Made by a program: the position numbers and the translations under genes. DNA of 64,000 bases from positions 128,501-192,500 of the forward strand of contig JAYKAV010002918.1 in assembly GCA_035582835.1 (NCBI GenBank). The letters are read 5' to 3'. Shown piece after piece: positions 35,791 to 49,103 of the stretch. Source of the DNA: Phoebastria nigripes (Eukaryota > Chordata > Aves > Procellariiformes > Diomedeidae). Under the pieces are notes generated by a model. It was not told the DNA's origin, searched no databases, and saw nothing but the letters and a program-made list of their open reading frames with translations. The stretch's first letter is position 1. Each line of letters opens with the position of its first letter.

Positions 35791-38700
35791 ATGAGGTCCC
35801 CAGCTGCCCTGCCCATCCTGCTGCTCCTCATCCTGCACCTCACAGCTGGGGCATCTGCAGCACCGTAAGCCCTCTCTGTGTCTGTCTGTCCATGCCTGGT
35901 GGGAGGGCATTTAGTCTTGGCTCCTTGGCAGTACGTAGTGGGAGCTAATCCTTCCCGTGCATGTGATTGTTGGCCAGGGTGGAAATGCTTCGGCTGGTGG
36001 GTTGTCCCTGCCCATTGAGGACTTGGCACCCGGGGGCTGCTGGGGCTGGTGGCTCTGGGATGGTTTATTGTAGGTGCTGCCTCACTTGCAGCCGATGTGT
36101 GAGCAGAGCCTTTGCTTTGCTGAGCTGAGAAGTCAAGGGGAGCCTAGAAGCAGAGCCAGGAGGCTGGGGGAGGTGGCCCTGCACCCCAGCACAGCTTTCT
36201 GTGCACCCAGGAGCTCTTCAAGACCTCTGTGGGGTCTGTACCAGGATGTGCCTCATCCCCATGCCTCTCATGTCAGCAATTCTCCTTGCCAGGAGTTATG
36301 TGGTCACGTCCCCAGCTGTGATCTACCACCCCCACACAGCNGTGCTGTGGGTCCATCTCAGTGGCCTCCATGAGCCCGTCCAGGTGACTGTCCAGCTGCA
36401 GAGGGCAGACAGGACCCATAACATCATCCTGCTGGAGAGGAAGGTCCAGGAGCCTCATCTGTACCTCAACATCACCTTCCCCGTGAGTGTCATCCCACGC
36501 ACAGCCATCAGCGTGGAGGGGGATGCCCTGGACACCCTTCTGTCTCCAGGCAGAGCAGTTTCCACCAGCTCCCCTGAGCGCGGGGCTGTGGTCCCACGTG
36601 GGGCTGGGAGCAGGCATGACTTCCCCATCTTTTGGTAGGGTCTCATCCCCCACGCAGGCAAAATGACTCTAGGCTCAACCCAGTTATTCGGTGGCTGAAA
36701 TAATCCCCCAGTAGCAGACCTGCAGACTGGGGCAGGGCGTTGGGGGGACATTTCTTCCCAGCCCTGGCTTGGGGAAGGCATCCCTGTGGGTGAGGAGTGC
36801 TCTGGGTCACTCGGAGTGAGCAGAGCGTCCTGGCCATGGTATATCCCTTGTCCTCACCCCGTGCCTGGTGTTTCCCCTGGCAGGCTCCAGCCCCCACCAA
36901 AGGGAAGGAGGAAATCATAGACCTGCACATCTCAATCCAGGGAGATTCCCTGCATGTCTCCAAGAAGAAGAAGGTGATGCTGAGGGCCCTGGAGCCTGGG
37001 ATCTTCATACAGACAGACAAGGCTGTCTACAAGCCTGGACAGCGAGGTGAGGGGGGCAGGATGGACCACCCTGCTCTGGGCTGAAGGACCTGGTGGGAGA
37101 GGGGTGCAGGAGGCTCAGCCTTGCTCCTACACTGCATGGAAATAGGAGGGCTCATCCTGGGATGCACTGGGACTCCCAGCACCAGCCCAGGGCAATGCCA
37201 GGACATGCTGGCAGCGCTGGAGGCTGTGCTGCTTGGGGGGGCAGTGCCCCACTGCAGGGCTCAGGGTGGATTTCCATCCACCTTCCCCATGGGGAAGCCC
37301 CCTCCCTGCGGATGTACCCACCACTCACTCCTGCATCCCCGTTTGCTCTTTCCAGTGAAGTTTCGAGTTGTCTCTTTGGATAAAGACTTCACTCCCAGCA
37401 ATAAGAAGGTGAGAGCAGGACTGGGGAAGGGGGGAGGCGACAGGGCTCCTCTGCACTGCCTTCCTACAGGCTCAGCAAGCTGTGAGAGAGGTGTGGGAGT
37501 CAGACAGCGCCTTTCCCCTTGGGAATCCTGCCCCAGCCACTCTGCCTGGGTGGCTGCGCTCCCCAGGGGCATGGATGCCCTGTGTTGTACACGCAGGTTT
37601 CAGCAGCCTAGGGAAAGAGAAAGCAGAATTGCACGTGTGACATGGGAACGTACCCACTTAAACTTCCAGTTAGGGATGTAGCGATGGCAAGTGGGAAGCA
37701 GGGAAAGTGCTATTGATATCCATTAAGTCATCAGATGCCAGGATTACAGGCGAGTTCAGTCTCTGGCACCCCTGAGCAATCATCTGGGTCTCTGGAAGTG
37801 CAGGAGGTTCCCAGATGAAACGGTTGCTGGCTTCTTGTGAAGGCACTAGGAGATGCCACCTCTCCATGCCATGCTGGCAGTGCCCTCGGCTTATCCCAGC
37901 TAGAGCTGCCCACAGGCTCAAAATCAATCCCAAAGCAAATTGAAGGGTTGCAAGTTCACAGCATCCCACAAATAACCCTCGCTCTCCTCCACCCATGGCT
38001 CCATAGATGTCCTCACCCTGGTGAGACCCCAAGGAAGGCTCTGAATTTCTCCTCTAACCATCTTCTCTTTGCCTTGCAGCTGCCCCTTGTGTTCCTGAAG
38101 GTCAGTCTGAGAGATGGAGGGAGGCTCCTGGGCAGCGTGGGCTTGGGAAGGCAGTGTGGCTGGGAGAGGAGAAGCATAACNCAGCCATGGGCTGTTTTAT
38201 CACGGGGTGCTGGCGTCCCCGGGGTGCTGATGCCACGTGTCCCTGTGTGCAGGATCCCAGCGGGAACCGCATCGCGCAGTGGCGGGAGGTGAGCCCGCGG
38301 CAGGGCATCGTGGACCTGTCCCTCCCGCTGGCTGCAGAGCCGGCCCTGGGCACGTACACCATTGAGGTGGAGGGGAAGAGACACTCCTTCAGCGTGGAGG
38401 AATATGGTACGTGGTGACCAGGACGTGCACGGGGGGTGGGAGCCCTACCTCAGCATGTCCCTGTGGGCAGCATGTCTTTGCCCCCCTGGCCACCCAGGCA
38501 CCGTTGTTGTTGTCCTTGTCCTGGGAGCAACAACCCTCTCTCCTTTTGCTTCTCCATCAGTGCTGCCCAAGTTTGAGATGACCATTGATCTCCCTGCCGT
38601 GGTGCTGGAGAAGGACAAGAAGTTCCAGATGGAGATTTGTGGACGGTGAGCCCGAAACAGGCTGCGCCGGGAAGAGGGAGGGGATGGGGGGATCCAACAT

Positions 38701-41700
38701 GATATGGCCCATCAGGCACACCCTCACCACCCTCCACCCAACAGGTACACCTACGGGAAGCCCGTCCAGGGGAAGGTCCAGGCCAGCTTGTGCCAGCCCT
38801 TCACGCACATCAGGATCTCCTACGGACTTCACAGTGCCCCCCCGAAAGAGATGAACTGCATCAAGGTTGGCGGGCAGGTGAGCACTGCCAGGGATTGTGG
38901 GTGCCACTGGGACAGCCCCTTCCTGGGACTGCTGCTAACGGGGTTGACTCTGCCCCTCCAGACCGAGAAGAACGGCTGCTTTTCAACAGAGGTTTTGTTG
39001 ACTGCCTTCAACCTGACCAGCTACATGTATCAGAAGGAATTCCAAGTCCAGGCATCGCTGGTGGAGGATGGGACAGGTAGGGATGGCGGTGTTCTCCTTC
39101 TTGGGAATGGGCATTGCTGCTGGTGCGTGGTTTTGCATTCATCCCTGTGTGCACCCAAATGCACATGGCACGGGNGTATTGGTCTTCTCCAGGGAAGCCC
39201 AAAAGAGACACTGTGATTTAGAGGTGCACGTGTGCAGGGACCGGGTCCAGGTGGGGATGTGAGCCAGGTCAGCCAGGCAATACTTCTAATTCTGACCAGA
39301 GAAATGGTCGGCAGGCAAAAACACCTTTCCAAGATCCAACAACTCTCCCAATGCTATGGCTAGCAGCGAGTCGAGTCCTTGCGACACCAAGCAGTGGTTT
39401 CACCCGGTCTGGTGGTGTAGCTTCGTTCTTCAAGATAATCCACCTCACCCACCACCTTGGTCCCACCAGAAATGACTACCAGTGGCTTGGCTTCAGAAAA
39501 AAAGGAGAAGACCAGGTGTTGTCCCAGGCCCACCGGCACCGAGGTGGCCCTGCATCATGGTGCTTTGGTGAAGCACCTTTTGTGAAGTCTCTGCAGCCAG
39601 CTGCGCCTTGGCTTTAGGTCTAAAACATGCTGTAGAGGTTTTGCTCCTCTTCTAGGAGGTGCGAACTGTGCTCGAAGCTGCTGGCTGCAGAGGGAAAGGC
39701 TAAAATGTCCAGGGACCTTTTCTGCACCATGGCTGGGGAGCTGGCAGCAGCTAACCTGTGCCCTGTGTCCCTGCAACACCCTCAGCTGCAACTCCCTCTC
39801 CACAGGGCTGGAGCTGAAAAACACCAAGAGCTGCAAGATTTTATCTGAAATCCTCACCGTCACCTTCGAAAACACTGATGATTTCTACAAGCCCGGCATC
39901 CCCTACACTGGGACGGTAATGGGGGGGTCCCTGCACCCCGCAGGGCTCCCCGGCACCCTGCTGCACCCAGTCCTGGTCCCACTGACCCCCAACCCCACTC
40001 TCCCACCCCTGCCCTCTGCCCCATGCCTGCAGCCCAACCTGGGGCATCTCCCCTTCCCTCCCGGTGCAGATGCTGCTGAAGGGAGCCGACGGTGCCGGGC
40101 TGCCGCAGAAGCAGCTCTTGCTCATCGTTAGCCAGCAAGGAAAAAATACGAGACAGACCTTCCTGACAGACAGATCAGGGAGAGCTTCCTTTGAGCTAGA
40201 GACCTCTGGTTGGAGTGGCACCGTCTCCCTGCATGTAAGTGACCCATCTCCCACCCCTCGGGGGTNCCTGTGCTGCTTTCTCCAGTAGTACGGGGCTGGA
40301 CACCTTTCCAAGCCAAGAACCTGNATCAATGGTGCCTGGTGATGGGACCAACATCTCATGGATTCTGGATGGCTTCACCACCTTGATTTCTACCTCCATT
40401 GCTCAGGGTCAAGTCAACAAGGCAGCTCACACCCAGAACAATGGCTCGACACTCAACTACCAAGATGCCTACGCGCACCTCAGCCCCTTCTTTTCGGCGA
40501 GCAGGAGCTTCCTGCAGATCCNCCGGCTGGAGAGTGAGCTGCCCTGCAGCCAGCCCCAGCAGCTCTGGGTGGATTACATCTTCAGCAAGGAGGCCTTGGG
40601 GGCTCAGCTGGAGAGCCTCNATGTGGTCTTCCTGGTGAGCCCCGGCCTGGGGAGGGAGGGCAGCAGGCATTAGGGCAGTTGTGTGTGAAGGTCCACATCT
40701 ACACACGTGTTCATGGTTGTGTCCCTGAGGACAAGACAATGAGCAATCTGTCCTGGGTTGACCAAGGGACCTATGCCTGTTAGTAGAGGTGTCTGCTGGC
40801 ACTGTTGGACCTGCATGCCAATGGGAGATGTTGGCGGGGCTGGAGACTGGGCAAGGTCAAAAACCATCCCGACATTCTCACCCTTGGGTCCATCCTCCAT
40901 CAGGACATTTTGGTTCCCCACTCAGCATCGGTTTCATTGTTCCCATCTCGTCCTCTGCAGGTCCTGGCCAAGGGGACCATTGCCTCCGTCCTCAGGAAAG
41001 AGCTGCCTGCAGAGGCTGGTAGGTCCTGAGGCATGGATGGGCTGTGCAGGGCTCTGTTTTCCATGCCTGGTCCTCATCTCCCCTCCTTTCCCATGGCCCA
41101 GGGCTGAGAGGCTCCTTCTCCCTGGAGCTGCCCATCAGCCCCGAGCTGGCACCCACGGCCAAGGTGCTGGGCTACGCGGTGCTGCCCAACAGNGAGATGG
41201 TGGCTGACAGCACCGAGCTCAAGGTGGCCAAGTGCTTCCCCAACAAGGTGAGTGGAGGCTGCTGGAGGTGGGGGAATTGCTCCATGGCTTGTCCACAGCT
41301 GCATGCCCTGAGGTCCATCCTGCTCCAGANGTATTGCAGCGTCACAGCCTCTTTAACCCATGCCCTGATCCCCAAACCCTTGAGCCTGATTTTATCCTTG
41401 TCTAGAAAACTCCATGTCNGTGGCTTGGTCCTGCTCCTCCTGCCCTTGCCCCCTGATGCCCCTGTCTCTCCCCAGGTGAAGATGGCTTTTTCGGAGGACA
41501 GGGCTCTGCCCGGCTCGGCACTGCGGCTGGAGCTGGAGGCTGCCCCAGGGTCCCTCTGCGCCGTCCGTGCCGTGGACCGCAGCGTGCTGCTCTTGAAGCC
41601 CGAGGCTGAGCTCAACATGGAGGCAGTGAGTGGTGGCACTGCCCAGGGCCCCTTCTGCAGCCCCAGTGACCAGATGGGCATGGCGGGGGGAAGAGATGAC

Positions 41701-44700
41701 ATTGGCTTGGACCTCCCCTANGGGGACTTGGTGCCGTGGTGGCTCCTGGGCAGTCCTACTCCTGGGCAGGGGGTAGGTACCTGGCTGGTTTTGTACCTAG
41801 CACACGTGTTTATTCCCAGGTCTACAAAGTACTCCCCAAATTCGACTACCCTGGAAGCATTCAGGACCCACCACCCTGTTCGGCATTTTTCTGGGACTAT
41901 CCCCCTGACTTCGACATTCCCATCGCCCCATTTGTACCGAGACAGCGAGACTTCTTTCGCCCTCCAAGGAGGCATCACTTACCTTCCCATTTTTGGAGGA
42001 ATTCCCAGATGGACACCTACAAGTTATTTCAGGTAAAGGCCCTGCCTGCCTGTGCCTCCTGGTTCCTCTTGATCCAGGAGCCGGCTGTGGTTGCTCAGGC
42101 TGCTGAGAAACCACAGCAACGTTCCGTGAAAGCCTCACTCATGGCAAAGGTCTTTCCCTTTCCCGCGGACGCCAGGCTCTGGTCCTTCTCCACTTCTCTT
42201 CTTCTGCAGCCCTGTGACTATTTACTGCTGGGGTGGGGATATTCCTGGGTTTCAGAGATGGACAGCCTCTTTTCTTTTTCACAGAACGCAGCACTGAAAC
42301 TTTTCACCAATACCAAGACCAACGATGTTTGCAAAGAGAGGATCGGCTTGCCTGGGATGGCAGGTCCCCAAGGTCCCAGAGGTCAGCACAGCCCTCAACT
42401 TGCTCGCTCTGCTGAGCTCCCTCGGGAGAAAAGAGCAAAGAGCTGGTGCCCGGTCCTGGCTCCCCTGTCCTCAGGGGGACTCGGAGCCATCCTGAAAATA
42501 CACTTGGCATCAAAGGGATTGAAGAGGATTGAAAAGGATTTTGGCCACCTTCGGGCTGCCTGCAGGCAAGGTCCAGCTGAGATGCAGAGGCCTGTGCACC
42601 CTGATTTCTGCTCTGCCTTTTCCAGGTGGCTTTCACTCCTATGTCACCTCTTTGCCGGAAAGAACTGGTGTCCCAGTAATAGCGAACGTTATTATCCCAG
42701 AAGTAATGGGCCATCGTATCCCAGTCGTCACTGTCCAGGAAGAGCCACCGGCACCCCGGACGTATTTCCCAGAGACATGGCTGTGGGACCTGGTCCCCGT
42801 GGGGTGAGTGGGGATGGTCCCCATGGGGCTGGTCCTCTCCCCACCTCCCCTCCTGCATGGAGGGAGGTTGAGGACCTCAGGATGGCTTCTTCTCCCATAG
42901 GGAGGGAGCCAGCCCAGCTGGGGATGACACCAGCTGTGGGTGAATATGGTGGGATGGCCTCATGATATTCTCCATCCTGCAGGGAGGGGGGCTCTGCGGA
43001 GGTGACGGTGACGGTGCCCGATGCCATCACTGAGTGGGAAGCTGGGATGTTCTGCACGGCCCCATTGGGCTTGGGGCTGGNCCCTGCCACCACCCTTACG
43101 GCCTTCAAGCCCTTCTTTGTGGAGCTGGCGCTGCCCTACTCCGTGGTCCGCCATGAAGCCTTCACCCTCGTGGCCACCGTCTTCAACTACCTGCGGCAGT
43201 GCCTGCGGGTGAGCATGGCTGGGGAGGGGGCCCTAGGTCTGGGGTCCGGCGGGGGCTGATGGAGCCGTGGCCATGGTCCGGCAGGTTCGGGTGACGCTGG
43301 CAGAGTCAGCGGAGCTGGAGGTGTCGGGGAGTGCGGACGAGGCGTTCAGTGGTTGCATCTGTGCAGACGAAGCGAGGACCTTCCGATGGGGCGTGCGAGC
43401 CACCAGCCTGGGTACGGGACACCGGGGCCACGGCAGGACCCCCCCGTCCTGCTGCCTGGGGACCCCCTTGGAGGATGGGGTGGGCAGGGAGGATGGGAGC
43501 AAATGCAATGCCACCTGGGAAGCTCTCCTCCACTCCACTCTCGCTCTCCCCATTGCCTCCCAGCACTGCTCCTCAACCTGGTGACCCCCATCCCAATCCA
43601 GCCAGCCCCACACAAAGCCCCAGGGCTGATGCAAGCCCGTGGGGCTGCAGAGCAGGCTGGGGGGCTCCATGGGGACTGAGTGCCCCACTTGCATCTGCAG
43701 GGGAGGTGAACATCACCATCAGCACTGAGGCCCTCAGCTCCAAGGAGCTCTGCAGCAATGAGATGCCCGTGGTGCCAGCCCAGGGGCACGTGGACACCGT
43801 GATAAAGCCCTTGCTCGTGCAGGTCAGACAGGTTATGGAGGAGGAAAGTGGGATGGGTTTGGAGACAGGGTCTGAGCAGCCCACAGGGTGCAGCAGGAAG
43901 ACCAGGAGCGGGACAGCATCCAGCCCCAAGCCCGGGCTGCAGGCATGACCCTGGGGGCCATGGATAGTCCCGTCTCCTGACCGACTCTGATGCTGTTTCC
44001 CCACAGCCCGGGGGGATCCTGGTGGAGAAGGCACACAACTCCCTCCTCTGCCAGGAAGGTAGGACCGGCTGGGGGTGTCCGGCAGTGCTGTGGGGACATG
44101 GTGCAGGGATGCTTGGCCACTGGTAGCAAGGGCCACCAGGCCAGAGGAGCCAAGGACCAGGGTCCATAGATGCTCTTGGCTGAGATGCCCCAATCCAGCC
44201 TTGAGCCCATGGAGGGTCAGAGCAGGAAGGGGGTGGGCGCGGGTGCCATGGGGCCGGGCCGGGAGGAGCTGGGCATCCCCACTGTTGTTGCCCTCCATCC
44301 CCACAGTCACAGAAGAAATCTCCCTGGAGGTTCCTGCAAATATCTTGGAGGGCTCCCAGCGAGCACACGTCACCGTGATGGGTAAGGGACAGGCAGGGGA
44401 TGGGGGACCACCTGGGGCAGGGAAGGTGCAGAGCTCCATGGCTCAAGCTCAGCAGGAGGTGGGACCGCCCAAAGCTGAGATGGGAAGGGATACGGGGTGC
44501 TGGTGGCAGGGGGGCACAGCCAGAGATGATGCTCCCCATGTCCCACCGGGACAGGCGACATCATGGGCAACGCTCTGCAGAACCTGGACCGCCTCCTGGC
44601 CATGCCCTATGGCTGTGGGGAGCAGAACATGGTCCGCTTTGCCCCCAACATCTACATCCAGCAGTACCTGGAGAAGAGTGGGCAGCTGCACCCCGACATC

Positions 44701-47700
44701 CGTGCCAAGGCACAGGGCTTCCTGCAGAGCGGTGAGTGTCCCCAGTCCCCTCCTCTCCCTGTCCCACCCTGCCTTGCTGCCGAGGGACACCACCGCCCCA
44801 TATCCCCCCTCCCCATTTTCTACCTGCGCCCTGGGGTGGGTCTGGGCTCCAGGCTGCCTCTGGGGTCCCCCAGGGGTGTAAAGACCACCGTGTAAAGACT
44901 CATCCCCATCTCCTCCCTGCAGGGTACCAGCGAGAGCTGCTCTACAAACACGATGATGGCTCTTACAGCGCCTTCGGGAAGAGGGATCCCAGGGGCAATA
45001 CCTGGTGAGGGACTGTACGGGGCTCAGGCAGGCTGTGCAGTGGCATCCCTCCAGGGACCAGCCGTCCTGGGGCTCCTCCTGCCACCAAGCGTACCCCAGC
45101 CCCAGTCTCCCATCCCTCCAACGTCTCTCTGGCTCATAGGCTGACAGCGTTTGTCCTCAAGTCCTTCGGGCAAGCCAGAGCCTACGTGGCTATCGAGGAG
45201 CGGCACATCACGGACGCACTACGCTGGCTGCAGAAAAAGCAGCAGGAGACGGGCTGCTTCCGCAGCGTGGGGAAGCTCTTCAACAACGCCCTGCAGGTGG
45301 GTCGGTGGGGTGGGGTGGGACATGCGGCCAGAGCCGGGTTGGCCCCAGCANGTCCCTGTTGTGTGGTCTAGGCAGTGGGGGGAGTCCCTGTGCCGGTGGC
45401 ATGGCATGGCCGGACCCATCTCCTGCTGTCCCCTTTGCAGGGTGGCGTCTCGGACGAGCTCTCGCTGTCGGCTTATGTCACGGCTGCGATGCTGGAGCTG
45501 GGGCTGTCCCCAACGGTGAGGATGACCCCATCTTCCCCAGAGGGGCTGGTGGGGTGGGGACGGGTGCTGGGGCAGGGAGTCCGGCTGTTCCAGGCCACCT
45601 CCTAGCCCAACTTGGGTGCAGCTGGTCTCACTGGGCAGAACTGGGGTCTCTGAGCGATGCCCACGCCCGTGGGCTGGCTCCTGACTCTGCTCCCATGCCA
45701 GGACCCAAAGGTGAGCTCAGCCCTGCAGTGCCTGGAGGCTTCAGCCACGGACGACCCTTACACGCAGGCGCTGGTCGCCTACGTCTTTGGGCTGGCGGGC
45801 CNTGGGGAGCAGCAGCGAGCTCGGCTGCAGAGCCTGGCCCAGCACAGCGTCAGTGCAGGTACCACCCGGTGCAGGCAGTGGCACCTCTGGGCAGTGCCAC
45901 CCTCTGCCTGGGTCACCCCATCCCACCCCTAGTCCCCCAGGACCCCCTGAGCAGGAGGGCTGAGCTCCCACCCCCTTCTCTCCCAGAGGGGCAGCTCTAC
46001 TGGCGGAGGAAGGGGAAGGCTCTGCCCCCCTCACAGCCCTCCTGGGCTGCCGCTGCGCCGGCGGAGGTGGAGATGACCGCCTACGTCCTCCTGGCCTACC
46101 TCTCCCAGCCCCAAGTGTCCTCTGCTGACCTGGGGACTGCTTCCCAAATTGTCCGCTGGCTCAGCAAGCAGCAAAACCCCTACGGGGGCTTCGCCTCCAC
46201 GCAGGTACCGGCACCAGGGTCCATGGGGTTGCTCCAAGAAGCTCTCCCTGTATCTGCAGTTAGGGGTGACCGACCCTGGCTCGGTTCTTTCTCCATGCCC
46301 AGGACACCGTGGTGGCCCTGCAAGCCCTGGCCAAGTACGCCGCCTTGACATACGGCAGCAACGGGGACTTCATGGTGACAGTGACGTCCCCGACGGGCAC
46401 CGCGCAGGACTTTGTGCTGCACAACAGCAACCGGCTGGTGCTGCAGCGAGNGGCTCTGCACGAGCTGCCGGGGACGTACAGGGTGCGAGCCCGCGGGCAG
46501 GGCTGTGCCCTGGTGCAGGTGGGTACAGCCCGGGGTCCCCGTCCCCATGCGGTGCCCGCTCGGTGGCTCTAACCCTCCTGCGTCACCCCAGGTGACCCTG
46601 CGCTATAACGTGCCACCCCCTCCGAGCATGGGGATGTTCGACCTCCGCGTGGAGACGGAGCCAGGGGAGTGCACAGGGGATGCCAGCGCCCGCTTCCGCC
46701 TCCTCCTCCGGGCACGGTAGGGGCTGGGGCTGCCCCCCCGGTTTTGAGGGTCCAGGAGCAACCAAGGAGGGAGGGCAGACCCCAACCCTATCCCGGGGCT
46801 CTGCCCTTGCAGGTACACGGGGGAGCGTCCTGCCACCAACATGGTTGTCATTGAGGCCAAGCTGCCGTCTGGCTACATCCCAGACAAGAGCTCCGTGGTG
46901 GAGGTGAGAAGCCCCCGCTGCCCCCAGGACCCCCTCTGCCCCACTGGGGCACCCACCCTGCCACTGAGTCCCTGCCCCTCAGGGGCAGCAGGACATGGAG
47001 GGGCACCCACTCGGGGTGCTGGCCCTGGCTGGGGCACCCACCGAGCAGCTGCTGCCCATCCTGAGCTGTGTCTCTCCAGCTGAAGAGGCAGAAGCTGGTG
47101 AAGAAGGTGGAGGTGCAGCCCGACCAGGTGACGATTTACCTGGACCAGGTGAGATGGGGCATGGGGACAGGAGCAGGACCCCACGTGCTGGGGCGTGGGG
47201 GTGCTTCCCCACCATGGATGGTTGCACCTCACCCTTGGGCCGTCTCCGCAGCTGACAAAGGAGGAGGAGACCTTCGCCTTCACCGCCACGCAGGACTTCC
47301 TGGTGAGGAACCTCCAGCCGGCCACCGTGANGCTGTACGACTACTACGAGACGGGTGAGCCCCGCCGGGGACGTGACCTCGGTGTGCCTGGCTCCGCTGC
47401 CACCCCTTGCAACCCCAATGGCTCAGAGGGAGTCTGGCTGAGCTTTCAGTTCACATTGATGAGCTTTGGCTCGTTAACGGGAGCAGCTCACCCTGAGCCC
47501 ATTGGTCACCATCCTTCCTGTTGCAGGTGACCGCACGGATGCTGCCTACAGTGCACCTTGCAGCTCAGGTAGGGGCCGAGCCTGAGAGGGCAGAAGGGTC
47601 ACCCCACCATCAGGACCCTGAAGGGCCAATCTGGGCTGTGCTGAGCCCCTGGACCCAGGGGAAGGAGGGCAGTGAGTGAGGATGGAGAAGCCCAGCCAGG

Positions 47701-48051
47701 AGCCTGGAGCCCTGGATGGATCGATGGGGACTTGCTGGCCAGAGCTTGCAGGGACTAGAGGTCAGGGAGGACCCAGGCATCCAGGTTGTGGGGTGCAGAG
47801 AGGAGCTGTGCCTCTTTCAGGGGGCTCAGACCCCCATCAGCCCCGGCCTTCCTCCTGTGCACCTTATGGAGCTCCCCATCCATGGGTTTGGGGTCACACA
47901 GGGTATGAGACACTGAGGTCCCAGGGATGGAGCTCAGCTGGAGGGACAGGGGCAGCCAAGGGTGGCTGGGGGGGCAGAGGGGCTCTCCTCTCACAGCACA
48001 CCCGTATTTGATTTTGAAGAGGCTGACCGTCAGGAGCAGGAAAACTTCTAG
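35791..48051 (+). CDS. alpha-2-macroglobulin-family protease inhibitor (A2M/A2ML1-like), complete
   Basis: 36 exons, 4479 nt, 1492 aa, all GT-AG: 35791-35864, 36293-36482, 36884-37046, 37356-37408, 38080-38100 (21-base micro-exon), 38253-38406, 38561-38645, 38745-38877, 38962-39076, 39806-39915, 40070-40234, 40407-40634, 40961-41018, 41102-41247, 41476-41625, 41820-42032, 42285-42381, 42626-42803, 42983-43208, 43285-43411, 43701-43822, 44007-44058, 44307-44381, 44555-44731, 44923-45004, 45140-45296, 45441-45515, 45702-45858, 45987-46204, 46303-46518, 46592-46716, 46813-46903, 47080-47148, 47252-47354, 47527-47568, 48020-48051. Exon number and many sizes (228, 177, 157, 75, 103, 42) match A2M. 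A signal peptide is followed by MG domains. The bait region spans about residues 703-770, with collagen-like [13 protein letters not shown] at 707-719, then [14 protein letters not shown]. The thioester is PYGCGEQN (C999-Q1002). The TED and receptor-binding domains follow. It should be a secreted trap for proteases. Several codons contain N. Confidence 0.95.
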
Positions 48052-48728
48052 CACAGCCTGAAGCCTGGCAGCTGGTCCCCTCTGCTTGCCCCAAGTCCTT
48101 CAGCCTCCGAGGACCGGGACAGCTGATGATGGCCTCTGCTCCCACCCTGACCATGGCCCCGACCCTCCACCGGGGCAGAACGTGGCCCAGAGACGCTCAC
48201 AGCTCCACCAGCACGGCACAGCTCGCTCTGGACTCGGCCACTTCTCCCTCTAGCACAGCTCCCACCCCACCAGGACCCAATGGAGCCACGGCTGAGGGGC
48301 TGATGCAGACCCACAGGCAGAGACGTCTTGCTGCTCTGCAAGTCCCTGCCACAGATATTTGACTTTGGTTGAGCAGCCAAGGGGTGGCTTTACCCCGGGA
48401 CACCCCGGTGCATCTCCCCCCGACCACCCCGAGGGAGCTCTGGGGCACCAGGTCTGGCCTCTCCACTCCCCACGGCACTTGAACGGGACCAAGACCTCCT
48501 CCCTCCTGTCAGACCGACTGTCCCTTCCCCAGCAGGTCCCCACCACCACTCACCCCGTCTTGCTCTCCCTGGGAGTCATGGTGCTACCCCAGCCCCCTTC
48601 CTGGCACTAACATGGTGCCACTGTCACCAGGAGAGACCTGGGCACCCCTCCACAATCCCATCGAAACAGATTCAAGCGCTCGTCAACGGAGAGAAGCCGC
48701 AGTCCCCCCAGCCCCTGCCCTGGGTCTA

Positions 48729-48734
48729 AATAAA
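48729..48734 (+). terminator. poly(A) signal AATAAA of the macroglobulin gene
   Basis: A canonical hexamer overlapping a second (aaataaataca), about 680 bases after the stop. T-rich and GT-containing sequence follows within 40 bases. Confidence 0.8.
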
Positions 48735-49097
48735 TACATTTGCTCAAGTGCGTATTTTCTCTTGGTCTTTCTTTTCTTAAACTTGCAGGGTCCCACACCT
48801 GGAGGGGGTACGGACGGAGGGGTGGCAGGGACAGGGTGGCTGCTGCTGACTGTGTTGGTTGGGGCAAGGAGGGTGGATGTCGGGCAAGTCAGCTGCTGTT
48901 NAGCTTCTTTGCCAGAGATAAAAGGAGGCAGCCAAGGCAGGTGGGTTCCCCAAAGTGTTAGCAGAGGTGCGCAGACCCCATCCACCCTACGCTCCTCTCT
49001 CTACCAAACAGCGCACAAAGGGACCTGGCAGCTCACGGCGCAGGCCCCTCACCTCGCCAAGACGCAGGACACATCCTGGTGCATCCTCAGACCAGGG

Positions 49098-49103
49098 TTT
49101 AAT
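49098..49103 (-). terminator. possible poly(A) signal ATTAAA of FTSJ3
   Basis: The reverse complement of tttaat, about 490 bases beyond the FTSJ3 stop on its strand. It is the best hexamer I found; weak support. Confidence 0.35.

Noticed and set aside
41044..42965. Long single-frame ORFs (330 and 409 codons) in the macroglobulin gene
   Set aside because: They read through genuine introns with good GT-AG signals. Only the exon parts match the family.
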